This document shows, piece by piece, positions 1 through 9,033 of a stretch of 64,000 nt of DNA. Positions within the stretch are counted from its first letter, which is position 1. Each line of letters starts with the position of its first letter. Origin of the DNA: JANXQG01 sp963780045 (GTDB taxonomy: Bacteria > Planctomycetota > Planctomycetia > Pirellulales > Thermoguttaceae). The notes beneath the pieces were generated by a model. That model worked only from the letters and a program-made list of their open reading frames with translations. It made no database searches and was not told the DNA's origin. The stretch is taken from positions 1,860,001 to 1,924,000 of the forward strand of contig CAVZZZ010000001.1 of NCBI GenBank assembly GCA_963780045.1, in the 5' to 3' direction. The position numbers and the translations under genes were made by a program.

Positions 1-1178
1 GCAGGCAATGAGTACGCCAGCTTTGCACCAATTGGGTCCAAAGCTGCGAAGGCCGGTGACAGCAGCGCCCTGTTTGAGTCGTACTGCCGCGGAGCGGCTA
101 CGAATGCAGACGCATACGTATATGATTTCAATGTCGCAAAGCTTAGGACGCGAGCCGAAGCAATCATCGACGACTTCAATACGCAGAAGGATCGGTGGCA
201 TCGCGCTGGCGAACCGAAGGATATTGAAGGTTTTCTTAAAGTCGATGAGAGAGTTCACAAATGGGTGAGAAAGACGAGGCGGTGCATGTCACGCGCTGCT
301 TACGTGTCGCCGGACGAAAACAATTTCCGCCGAGCTTTATACCGTCCGTTCGTCCATACGGTCCACTTCGTTGACCCGATGTTCAACGAAGATTTGTATC
401 GGCTCGATTCCTATTTTCCAACAACTGCGACGCATTCTGAGAACCGATTGATCTGTGTTCCCGGCGTCGGCGGGCGCGCTCAGTACGCGATTTTCGTAAC
501 CGATTCAATCCCAAGCGTATCGCTGACGTCGCTCGACAGCTTCCAATGCTTCCCCTTCTACCTCTACGACGCCGACGGCACGGACCGCCGCGAGAACATC
601 ACCGATTGGTGCTCGAACAGTTCCACACGCACTACCAAGATCAGAAGATCCGCAAGTGGGACATTTTCCACTATGTCTACGGCCTGCTGCACCATCCGGG
701 CTATCGGGAGAAGTTCGCCGAAAACCTGAAACGCGAGTTGCCGCGGATTCCCTTCGCCCCCGACTTTCGTGCCTTCGCCAAGGCGGGCGAAAAGCTGGCC
801 AGGCTGCATCTCGATTATGAAACATTGGAGCCGTGGAAGCTGAAGTGGATTGAAACGCCCGGCGTGCCGCTCTCGTACCGGGTCGAAAAGATGAAGCTCA
901 GCAAAGACAAGACCACGCTCGCGGTCAACAAGTCGCTCACGCTCGGCGAAATTCCGCCCGAGACGAGCGAGTATCGGCTCGGCAACCGCAGTGCCCTGGA
1001 GTGGGTCATCGACCAGTATCAGGTCAGCGAGGACAAGCGGAGCGGCATCAAGAGCGATCCGAACCGCGAGGACGATGAGGAATACATTGTGCGGCTCGTC
1101 GGGCAGGTCGTGCGCGTGAGCGTCGAAACAGTCAGAATCGTCAACACCTTGCCGGCCGAGTTTGGCGGTGGCGAGTAA
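1..1178 (+). CDS. Type ISP restriction-modification enzyme, C-terminal part (5' cut off, one frameshift)
   Basis: The reading frame is already open at base 1, so the N-terminal helicase/nuclease part lies outside the window. The visible protein carries features of the type ISP (single-polypeptide restriction, methylation and translocation) family. Near the start is a methylase-side motif, NADAYVYDF. It is followed by RPFVHTVHF and CFPFYLYDADGT, then ENITDW, KWDIFHYVYGLLHHPGYRE and a DNA-recognition tail. The frame changes at about base 608. Frame 1 reads ENITDW and frame 3 resumes with LEQFHTHYQD, so one missing base in the TGGTGCTC stretch explains the break. The function would be adenine methylation and cleavage of DNA at an asymmetric site. 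Whether the gene is a real pseudogene or a sequencing error cannot be told here. The family assignment rests on the conserved C-terminal blocks. Confidence 0.82.
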
Positions 1179-1264
1179 TCAGGGGAACCAGGGCTGCCGT
1201 GTCGCAACCGGCGCGACCAAGGGGACCGGGCAGGTGGCTGCGGCCGGAGAAAGGCAGGAACACA

Positions 1265-2770
1265 ATGTCGGGCTCAGATGGCTCAATGAAGAAGGAATTC
1301 GCGTACCCCGAGCTAGCTCAGATTCTATGTAAGTCGCTGTTGGAGAATCCGCGGGTACTTGCTGAGTTGCTTGGAGTGCCCCAGCTTGCGAAGCTTGCTC
1401 GCGACGCAATTCAAGAAGCCCCATCATCTTCAAGCGATGAAGAAGCTCTTCGGAATCTGCTTGGCGAGAAGTGTGTTGACGAATTGATAAAGCAGGGAGT
1501 AGAGCAGTTTGACACTTCTTGGCCAGGATGGTCCGAAACTCCTGAATTCAAAGAACACCCCATCGTGGGCGGACTTTCAAGCAAACAAGTGTTTGAGGTC
1601 TATTTTAGTGGCTTCAATTTGCTAGCACGAGAGTTGCTCTTCTTGACCGGGGACGCGCCTATGCCGCGCGAGCCGGCGAATCCCGGATGGCCAAACGATG
1701 TGTGGGATGCCTATCTTGACGCATCGCGATGCCTTATGGCGAGCGCTTTTCTAGTCAAACTCGCCGCCTATGTTTCCAAGATGCGGGAAAAACGCTCGTT
1801 CCACAGGATCGAAAAGGATTTAGGAGATGCTGGCGCGGCGTGGCTTGGTCAACAGTTGGAAAAAGCGGTTAGGAACCTATGGGCTGTTAGCAGTCGCGCC
1901 GTACTCCGTGTGGAGGGACTGGAAGTTGACCTTATAGCAATCAAGGGAGAGATTCCCCGGCACAAGACGGTCGCGTCGTGGGCGAGAGGCCTTGCTCAGA
2001 ATGCGATTTGTGCCGCAGACGCAAGCGTCGGCATGAGGATCGCGTTCGGCGCCGTGCAATTGCCACTAAGAGTGGGTGCGATTGCTGAAAGGTGGCTGTA
2101 TGTCCTTCAGTCCTTCACATTGGATTCTGGCCTGGGCGCTCATGGATTGGAAGAAATCCATAAAGCAACAGGCGACTTGCGGATTGAGGCTGCTTTAGTT
2201 GCTGCTGAAAGACGCCGGTCGCACTGGGCCTCGGCGGTCGAGAGCCAGGACGACAGTGGCTTGGATCGCGCGTTCATGGAGAGAGCGATTGATCAGGCCC
2301 GGAAAAGCCGAACCGAAGCAGGTCATGTTCCCCTCAAGGTCGGCGCGGTCGTTGTCAAGGATGGCAAAGAACTCAGCGTCGCATATCGGGGTGAACAAAG
2401 TGCCGGAGAACACGCGGAATTCACCGCACTGGAGAAGAAACTCGCAGACGTCGAAATTGCCGGCGCGACGGTATTTACGACGCTGGAGCCATGTACCACC
2501 CGCAACCATCCCAAGGTGCCGTGTGCAATCCGACTGATTGAGAGGAGGGTCAAGCGGGTCGTAATCGGGATGCTTGACCCCAACCCGAAAATCTCAGGAA
2601 AAGGCGTCCTGAAACTACGGGAGGCAAATATCGCCGTTGACCTGTTCCCACATGACCTGATGGCGAAGATCGAAGAAATGAACCGGGAGTTTATTAGGCA
2701 TCACAAGAACCCAGACGAACCGCTGCCGCCGGATAATGGGATTGGGGAGTGCGGGGGACACGATACTTAA
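1265..2770 (+). CDS. Unknown N-terminal domain fused to a RibD/dCMP-type deaminase
   Basis: This is a 501-residue protein. I chose the ATG at 1265 because GGAGAAAGG and AGGA lie just upstream; an in-frame GTG at 1199 would add 22 arginine- and proline-rich residues. Residues about 335-485 form a zinc-dependent cytidine/deoxycytidylate-type deaminase domain. It has GEHAEF (His383, Glu385), then LEPCTT with Cys410 and a second cysteine at 420 in KVPC, as in RibD-like deaminases. The trailing IGMLDPNP and SGKG also resemble RibD. The first 330 residues are mainly helical, with no family I recognise. The gene follows a restriction-modification gene by 86 bases on the same strand, which suggests a defence or nucleotide-modification role. 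That role is inference from position. The substrate could be a free nucleotide, a base in nucleic acid or a riboflavin-type intermediate. Confidence 0.75.
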   Translation: MSGSDGSMKKEFAYPELAQILCKSLLENPRVLAELLGVPQLAKLARDAIQEAPSSSSDEEALRNLLGEKCVDELIKQGVEQFDTSWPGWSETPEFKEHPIVGGLSSKQVFEVYFSGFNLLARELLFLTGDAPMPREPANPGWPNDVWDAYLDASRCLMASAFLVKLAAYVSKMREKRSFHRIEKDLGDAGAAWLGQQLEKAVRNLWAVSSRAVLRVEGLEVDLIAIKGEIPRHKTVASWARGLAQNAICAADASVGMRIAFGAVQLPLRVGAIAERWLYVLQSFTLDSGLGAHGLEEIHKATGDLRIEAALVAAERRRSHWASAVESQDDSGLDRAFMERAIDQARKSRTEAGHVPLKVGAVVVKDGKELSVAYRGEQSAGEHAEFTALEKKLADVEIAGATVFTTLEPCTTRNHPKVPCAIRLIERRVKRVVIGMLDPNPKISGKGVLKLREANIAVDLFPHDLMAKIEEMNREFIRHHKNPDEPLPPDNGIGECGGHDT

Positions 2771-3180
2771 CCCTCACTGCTTATGGATGCCCTAATATAT
2801 GCCTTTCGACGCGGTCAGGCGCGGCGCCTGGTTCGGCGTCTGGTGTACTGCCGACCGGCCACCACCGGCGGAACTCGCGCGCGGCGTCGCCGAGGATGGC
2901 CTTGCCGCGGCCGAAGCGAGCCGAGCGGGGAAGTCCAACGCTCGAACGGGGACAGACTTAAACCGCTAACCACCAAGACGCTGCCGGCGGCACACCCCCG
3001 CAAGTTGGCGACGTTATTCCGGGGCCTGGGGGGGCGATGCGCCAGCCCGACTTGCGATGCGCCGTGCGGTCGGTGCGGATGCGCTGGCTGCGATGCCAGA
3101 CCTGTAGTTAAATCAGCCGCCTCGGCACTGATTAGTTAAGAGCCGCAGCCTTGACGCTCAAAAGCAGCGTCGCGAGGCGA
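2771..3180. other. Gene-poor stretch, no supported gene
   Basis: No open frame here has recognisable homology. A 56-codon frame (2799-2969) lacks a clear ribosome site. Near 2949 the sequence GGGGACAGAC resembles one arm of the REP-like palindrome seen at 5899, so part of this stretch is probably decayed repeat. Confidence 0.5.
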
Positions 3181-3430
3181 TTTTCCCAACTCCTTTGCCC
3201 ATAAGGGTTTAGGACGGCGAAGTAACTTCCGAAGGCAGCACCCCCCCTGTGCGCCGCAAACAAATGTCAAGAGCGCTAAACGGCGGCGCCGCAAGGGGTT
3301 AGGGCGGCGGTTTAGCGACATTTATCAAGACATGTTGACACGAGATAAGAAATGTGGTATGATGCGTGGAAAGTGGGAAGTGAGAGGTGGCAAGTGGGAA
3401 GATGAGCGATCAGGGATGCGAAGCGGTTGC
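3181..3430 (+). repeat. Dispersed repeat copy 1, carrying a promoter
   Basis: This stretch is related to the reverse strand of 20580-20800. Both copies have an AAGGG(G)TT(T)AGG-type block, then a perfect TTGACA, 17 bases, and a TATRRT hexamer preceded by ATGTGG. Both then run into GTGGG/GTGGCAAGTG purine-rich text. No gene follows within 2 kb, so the transcript, if made, would run into the minisatellite region. Confidence 0.6.
3335..3363 (+). promoter_or_regulatory. Consensus sigma-70 promoter inside repeat copy 1
   Basis: TTGACA (3335-3340), a 17-base spacer and TATGAT (3358-3363). The same arrangement is conserved in the second repeat copy, which argues against chance. No downstream gene was identified. 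Confidence 0.55.
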
Positions 3431-3522
3431 CGCGAGAGAACGCAAAGAGCACAAAGACGGCGATTGTTTGCAGCCACTCGCCGGCCGCATTAGTCCATTC
3501 CGGCAAAAAGGACCTACTGCCC

Positions 3523-3697
3523 GCCGGTGCACAAGACACCCGGGGGCGGGGATTCCTACTACGATCCTAACCGCGTCCTATTCGCATCCTGATCGAGTCC
3601 TGATCGAGTCGTGATCAAGTCCTAATCGACTCCTGATCGAGAAAACAGCCAAAAACACGGGGAATTGTCGATGTTCGAGACGCGAAGAAAAAAATCC
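3523..3697 (+). repeat. Composite minisatellite element A
   Basis: A leader resembling GGTGCACAAGACACCC leads into eight imperfect 11-bp units (3552-3639, consensus AGTCCTGATCG). These are followed by a tail with GAAAAC, GCCAAAAACA and ACGCGAAGAAAAAAAT. Leader and tail recur around the unrelated-sequence 11-bp arrays B (4246-4500) and C (4817-4980). Confidence 0.65.
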
Positions 3698-4045
3698 GCC
3701 CCGGAGCGCCGCGATATGCACCAGCGGCCGGCGATCGGAGGTCGGAGGTCAGAGTTGACGACAGAAAAATCAAAGGGCAGAAAAATGAGCGACGACGCCG
3801 GTCCGTAACTGGCGCAAAAGCCGCGTGTCACGGTCTTCGGGAGGAATACGGCGACAGAAAAAGCGGACATGGGAAAATGCCCGCGAAACCGGCCAAAACG
3901 GACGCCCGACCGAAAGAAACGAGGTTGAAAACCGCGACAAACCGTGACAGACCGACGCTATTTCGCCGCCTTCGAACCGAATGGAGCATAACGTATGCAT
4001 CCCGCAGCCAAAGGAGCCGCCGTGCTTTTCCGTCGGCAGGCCGTG

Positions 4046-4064
4046 ACCCTCTCCCAGAGGGAGA
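4046..4064. repeat. Short palindrome of the CCCTCTCCC/GGGAG type
   Basis: CCCTCTCCCAGAGGGAG is a near-perfect hairpin. The same type recurs near 5000-5025 and 5075-5095. It looks like a small REP-like sequence in non-coding DNA. Confidence 0.5.
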
Positions 4065-4245
4065 CGGAGGAGGGAAAACTTTCACCGGCCGGGAATAATT
4101 CGCGGCCTTTCGAGCGAATAGGCATTTGTGAAGTTATGAGATGTAAACATATAGTAACGTATGTCGCGACAATGGAATACAAAACCCGCCGCGATGACCC
4201 CCAGAGAAGGATTCCAGAAAAATGATCGGCAGCGCGGTCGGCAGG

Positions 4246-4500
4246 TGGTGCATAACGCACCCAATAGGATGGGTTCCTGTCCTCGTCCTGCCTTCGTCCT
4301 GGCTTCGTCCTGGCTTCGTCCTGGCTTCGTCCTGGCTTCGTCCTGGCTTCGTCCTGGCTTCGTCCTGGCTTCGTCCTGGCTTCATCCTGGCTTCGTTCTG
4401 GCTTCGTTCTGGTGTACGGAACGGGCCGAAAACGCGGGAAAAAGGCCGCAAGACACGAGAAGTGCGAGGACTACAGGACACGAAGAAAAAATGCCGGCCT
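4246..4500 (+). repeat. Composite minisatellite element B
   Basis: The leader GGTGCATAACGCACCC and GGGTTCCT precede twelve 11-bp units (4282-4413, consensus TTCGTCCTGGC, most of them identical). The tail has GAAAACGCGGGAAAAAGGC and GACACGAAGAAAAAAT. The near identity of the units indicates recent expansion, unlike the more diverged arrays A and C. Confidence 0.7.
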
Positions 4501-4527
4501 GTTACTGCTCAGTCGTCTGAAGTAGTG

Positions 4528-4624
4528 AACCGCGGATTACACCGATTTTCGCCGATCGATCAATGCTTGTGCAATCCCTGGGGATCGCATGAAAACATCC
4601 GCGTTCTTCGCGAAATCCGCGGTT
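4528..4624. repeat. CCGCGG-type inverted repeat element
   Basis: Perfect 11-bp ends AACCGCGGATT (4528-4538) and AATCCGCGGTT (4614-4624) bracket text with TTCGCGAAATCC. A relative lies at 19051-19115, between the enoyl-CoA hydratase and transporter genes. Confidence 0.55.
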
Positions 4625-4776
4625 TACCTCGCATCGTTGACGTCTTACGCCGGCCCAGATTCGCGGAATATGCACCACCGGCCGTCGCCCAGCGGGCGGA
4701 GGTCGGAAGGCGGAAGCCGGATGAGGGATGCTGGATCAGGGATTAGAGATGAGAGATGACAAAGCGCCGCGGCTCG

Positions 4777-4808
4777 CACTTGCCACTTCCCACTTCCCAC
4801 TCCCCACG
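4777..4808 (-). repeat. Low-complexity GTGGGAAGTGG repeat arm
   Basis: On the minus strand this reads as tandem GTGGGAAGTGGGAAGTGGC-type text. It matches the purine-rich block after the promoter in repeat copies 1 and 2. Confidence 0.45.
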
Positions 4809-4816
4809 CGCTGCCC

Positions 4817-4980
4817 ACTGGTACAGAAACTACCCGAAGACGGGGACTCGAGGGTCGGTCCAAGGTTCGATCAAAGTCCGTTCAAAGTTCGATCAAGGTT
4901 TGTTCAAGCTTCATTCAAGGTTGGAAAACCCGCAAAAACAAGCCGATTCCGCGAGATTTGAAACGCGAAGAAAAAAATCG
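4817..4980 (+). repeat. Composite minisatellite element C
   Basis: The leader GGTACAGAAACTACCCG is followed by five 11-bp units (4864-4918, consensus GGTTCGATCAA). The tail is GGAAAACCCGCAAAAACA then AACGCGAAGAAAAAAAT. The tail is the best match to that of element A although the repeat units differ. Confidence 0.65.
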
Positions 4981-4984
4981 ACGG

Positions 4985-5617
4985 ATGGCCCTCACCCCCT
5001 GCCCCTCTCCCAGAGGGAGAGGGGAGCGGCAAGCCCGCACCCTGGCCCATTCGCGCAGGGCGAGAGAGACCGGCCCTCACCCTCTCCCGAAGGGCTTGTT
5101 GTTCTACACATCTCGGAACCCCATCCGGCTTGCCCGGATGGTGAACAAGGTTGAATGGCTAGAGAGTGGATAAATATCGAAAACACGACCCCCACGGGCT
5201 TGTCCCGTGGGTGAAGGAGGTTGTGCCGCTGCCTGGTGAACCTGCGGTAGCCAGGCAATCTGATTCACCATCCAGGCAAGCTGGACGGGGTCTGGCTTTC
5301 GCTCCCTTTCCCCCGCTAGCTGTTCAACCTCCTTCACCATCCACGCAAGGTGGATGGGGTCGACCCATGACTTGTGTATAACAGCAAGCCCGAAGGGCGA
5401 GGGAATGCACTGCGGTTTGTGCGGCTTATGGCGATTGTTCCGCGGCGTGGCGGCGGCGCAACGCTTGGCGATGCCCAAACGCGACACGTTGCCTTTTTGC
5501 GTGCTACGTTTTCTATGGTGGAATCCGCCCGTACTCATCACGCTCCGCCGTGATGCAATCCCTCACGACGGAGCGTGAGGAGTACAGGCAGGGCCTCACG
5601 GCGGAGCGTGAGGAGTA
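4985..5617. repeat. Array of REP-like palindromes
   Basis: This is a gene-free stretch made of hairpins. There are CCCTCTCCC types near 4995-5025 and 5075-5095. Four units pair an 8-10 bp stem with a CTTG/CAAG loop and a flank TGGTGAA/GGAGGTTG: two forward (5118-5154, 5190-5223) and two reversed (5263-5297, 5323-5358). CTCACG..GGAGCGTGAGGAGTAC repeats lie at 5562-5585 and 5593-5617, with an inverted GCTCCGCCGTGATG copy near 5540. It lies directly upstream of the DUF11 gene. Confidence 0.65.
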
Positions 5618-5646
5618 CCGCGGACGAGATTAAAGCAAGTGCTGAA

Positions 5647-8192
5647 ATGGTAAGCGACGTCCAAACGCACAAGTCCCGCTCGGCAAGCCGGACCTACATG
5701 ACGTTGGCAAGCACCCTCGCGGTGCTGGCGCTGGCGGGCTGCGCCGATTGTCGCTTGCCGCGCTTGGATCCGTCGGGCGAACACCTTTTTACGTTCGATC
5801 CGCCACCCGCCGCAGTGCCCGCCGCCTGTCCGCCGGGCACCGTTCCCGCGGCTGCCGCGCCCGTGGCGACGCCGGCCGTCGCCGCGGCGCCAGGCCAAGG
5901 GGACAGTCCCATTTTTGCTGATACAAAAATCGGGACAGTCCCCGCAAGCAACGGGCTTCAGCCGGTGCCGATGCCGCAGATCTCCGGCGTGGCGCCGGTT
6001 GCCGCGCCGGTTGCCGTGCCTGTTGCCGTTTCGCCCTATGCCGACGCCGCGGTGACGCTCGCCCCGGCGATCCGCGCGGTCCCGATCGGCGCGGAAGTGA
6101 TTCTCGTCGCCGGCGTTCGCGGCGGAGACAATTACCTTCGCACGAATCGCCGCCTCGACTGGTCGCTGGCCCCCGGCAGCGTCGGCCAGTTCAGCGATAT
6201 CCAAGGGAAGCGATTCGAGGACTACCTGGTGGCCGATTTCGGCCGAGTCCGCATTATTTCCAGCACGCAGGCCCTCGGCAGCACGGGCCGCGTCGCCGAG
6301 CGCGTCGGACAAGGGGGCAGCGTTCGCGTCGCCAGCGGCGAGGGCTGGATCGGCGTCCGCTCGGCCGTGGAAGGCGTGACGCGCGTGACCGTCGTCGCGC
6401 CGGAAGTCGTCGTGCCCGCCACGCGCGCAAGACCGCCACGATCTATTGGTACGATGCTCAGTATACTTTTCCCGAACCGGTCGTTACGCCGCCCGGCACT
6501 CACGGCACACTCACGACCGCCGTCTGGAAGATGACGAGCCGCTGCCCCTTGCCCGGATGGATCGTCCGCTACGAGCTGACCGGCGGCCCGCAGGCCGTTT
6601 TTGTCCCTTCCGGATCAACCGCCGTGGACGTGCCGACGGACGCCGCCGGCCGGGCAAGTGTGCAGATCGTGCAAAAGGACCCCTCGCCCGGCACGAGCCA
6701 AATCCGCGTGCAGCTCTTTCGCCCTGCCGACCAGTGCAACCCGCGTTTTTTGGTTCGCGACGGTTGCACGGCCGTCAGTTGGACCGCAGGGGCCGCGCCC
6801 CCAGTGGGGCTGGCCGTGCCCACTCTGCCGGGGCCGGCAACGCAGGCCCCGGCACTTCCCGGCCCGGCAACTGCGCCGTCGCCGGGGACGGGCCAGCCAA
6901 TGATCGTCGCGCCTCCGTCAATGGGAGCCGGGGGCATGCCGAATACCGTGCAGCCGCGTGCGGTACCGCCAGCCATGACTCAACCGACGCCGGCCGCCGT
7001 TTCCGTCTTGGAAGTGCGCGTCGCACAGCGAACTGCGGCCGAAGTCGGGGCAAATGTAACGTTTGGCGTGCAAATCATCAATCGCGGCTCCACGGCCGCC
7101 CGTGGCGTGATCGTCCGTGACACCCATGACGCGGCCCTCGAACCGCAGTTGTCCAACCGCGTTCCCGGCGGAGCGACGTCGAAACCCATCGAGGTCAAAT
7201 TGGGCGATTCGCGCCGGGCGAACCGCGGGAGTTCTCCATCACGTTCCGAATTGCCCAGGCCGGCCGGCTCTGCCACCGCGTGGAGGCGATCGCAGCCGAC
7301 GGCGGCCGCGCCGCGCAGGACTCGTGCATCGACGTTGCCGCGGCAACACCCGGCCCCGCGACAGCTCCCGGCACGACGGGCGGTACGAGCGGCGTTGCGC
7401 CGCCGATCATGCCGCAAACGATGCCGCTGGATATTCGCGTCACGTCGCAGGCCGCCACGGCCACAGTCGGCCAGCTTGTCGTATTCACGGCCACGATCCG
7501 CAACCTGACGCAACAGCCTATCCAGAACGTCACCATCAGCCAGCAGTCCGATGCCACCCTGGCCGTAAAACAGGCCACCGAAGGCGCCAAGCCCGTCCGT
7601 AGCCAATATGTTTGGAGTGTTTCCGCAATCCCGGCGGACAGGTCGATTACCGTCCAGGTCCAATGCGAGTGCCGGGAGGCGGCATCCAATGCCTGTTGCC
7701 GGTTCTCGGCCGCGCTGGCCGACGGCCGAACGCTCTCCGACAAGAGTTGCATCGAAATCACCGCCGCCAATCCATTACGCGGCGGCGCTGCCGCACCCGC
7801 CCCCGCCACGACTGCACCCAGCCGCTTGGCCGTGCGGGTCGATAACCGCAATATCGTTGCCGCCGGCAAAAATCAGCAGTTCCTGGTGCAAGTCAGCAAT
7901 GACGGCGATGCCGCGGAAAACGACATTGTTGTCACGTCCCAATTGCCGCCCGGCACGACGCTGGTTTCGCAGGAGTCGGCAGCGCCCGACGCGGGAATGA
8001 CCTTTGAGCAGCAGCAGGACACCGTTCGATTCAGCCCGATAACGGAGTTGCAGCCGGGAGCGGTAAAGAGCTATCGGATCACGGTGACCACCTCGCGGCC
8101 CGGCCCGATTACCTTGCAGGCCGCAGCCGTCAGCCGCCGCCAGCCGCAGCCGGTCCTGCGGCAGCACGACGGTGGAAGTGCTGCAGCCGTAA
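5647..8192 (+). CDS. DUF11-repeat secreted lipoprotein (three frameshifts)
   Basis: The gene begins MVSDVQTHKS and has a lipoprotein signal ending ALAGC, so the product should be membrane-anchored outside the cytoplasm. An Ala/Pro/Val-rich linker precedes a conserved beta-rich region. Three DUF11-like Ig-fold repeats follow, near bases 6995-7240, 7425-7750 and 7815-8130, each with a VGQ/NRG and APG(E/S) pattern. DUF11 domains are common in large planctomycete surface proteins. Three shifts break the frame. One is near 6425, where RARP becomes ARKTATIYWYDA. One is near 7208, with a missing base in GATTTCGCG. One is near 8155, after which the frame ends STTVEVLQP at 8192. An upstream ATG at 5575 is rejected because it lies in repeat DNA. 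A REP-like palindrome is translated in frame at 5899-5943. Confidence 0.75.
5899..5943. repeat. REP-like palindrome inside the DUF11 gene
   Basis: GGGGACAGTCCC-ATTTTTG faces CAAAAAT-CGGGACAGTCCCC across a six-base loop. Each arm contains its own GGGAC/GTCCC palindrome. It is translated as GDSPIFADTKIGTVP in an otherwise Ala/Pro-rich linker, so it interrupts no fold. Confidence 0.7.
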
Positions 8193-8460
8193 GCCATCGC
8201 CAATTTCCTCGCAAACATTGCTTTCCATTGATTTCGTTTTCGTGTACAATGGACCTTATGATCGTGGTGGGCCAAGATCATCAAACTTGTCGTACATTCA
8301 GGGCGTAAGGGTTGTGTCCACGCGTCCGCGTATCTTTCGATCGTTTCATACAGCTTGCAAGCATGCATCCAGTCCCGATTGGGACAGGGAGCAATGTGGC
8401 GCGTGCGCGCGAATTCGAGCGCGCGCAACGGTACCGTAGCGTTGGTCCCCACGCCACACA
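8193..8460. other. Non-coding gap between DUF11 and methyltransferase genes
   Basis: No gene is supported. It holds a GCGCGTGCGCGCGAATTC/GAGCGCGCGCA inverted stretch near 8400-8430 and ends at a strong hairpin. Confidence 0.4.
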
Positions 8461-8516
8461 GGGGCCAGGGCCGGCCCAGGCGATTTGCCACGCGCCGGTC
8501 CCTGGCCCCGCTTTTT
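8461..8516 (+). terminator. GC hairpin followed by a T-run, just before a start codon
   Basis: A perfect 10-bp stem GGGGCCAGGG (8461-8470) and CCCTGGCCCC (8500-8509) is followed by GCTTTTTC. It could end transcription from the DUF11 gene or act as an attenuator, because the next start codon is only eight bases beyond the T-run. A REP-type repeat is the alternative. Confidence 0.45.
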
Positions 8517-8523
8517 CTCGTTC

Positions 8524-9025
8524 ATGTCCGATTTCGTCCAACATCGCCACAAGCCGCCGACGGTGCTGGAACGCCCGCGGGAACTGCGTCCTGGCCTGCC
8601 CGCCGATGCGCAGCAACGTGAACCTCTCGCGGATCGTGCGGGCTGCTTCCTGCTGCGGCATAACACGAATGATTTGCTGCGGCAACGCCCGCATATTGCC
8701 GGAAATCTCGCGCGACACAGGCGAGTCGATCGCGATTGAGCTCCACCGCACGCTGCCGCCTGTGCTCTGGCGACTGAAGCAAGACGGCTATCCGCTGATC
8801 GGACTGGAGCAGGCGAGCAACTCGCAGTCAATCTTCGAGTATCGCTTCCCGCGCAAGGTCGTGCTGGTGATCGGCAACGAGCGCTTGGGAGTGGAAGACG
8901 AAGTGTTGCAGTTGTTGGATGGGACAATCGAGATTCCCGTCTACGGCCTGCCTTACGCCCATAACGCCGCCACGGCCGCCGCCATGGCGATTTACGAGTA
9001 TTGCCGGCAGTACCCGCAGGGATGA
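8524..9025 (+). CDS. SpoU/TrmH-family RNA methyltransferase (one frameshift)
   Basis: The protein starts MSDFVQHRHKPPTVLERPRE. After one extra base near 8587 it continues VLACPPMRSNVNLSRIVRAA, a SpoU-type N-terminal substrate region. The SPOUT (trefoil-knot) C-terminal half has GLEQASNS, VLVIGNERLGVEDEVL and IPVYGLPYAHNAATA, matching the family motifs that bind S-adenosylmethionine. The expected reaction is 2'-O-ribose methylation of tRNA or rRNA. The total length of about 166 residues is short but usual for TrmL/TrmH-like members. The gene converges with the sixA-like gene, with eight bases between stops. Confidence 0.8.
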
Positions 9026-9033
9026 CTTTCGCA

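Noticed and set aside
4282..4413. Possible CRISPR array
   Set aside because: Units are 11 bp, tandem and without spacers, and no cas genes are nearby; it is a minisatellite.
4134..4746. Open frames with repetitive peptides in the 11-bp arrays
   Set aside because: The peptides are simple translations of the minisatellite in all frames, without ribosome sites.
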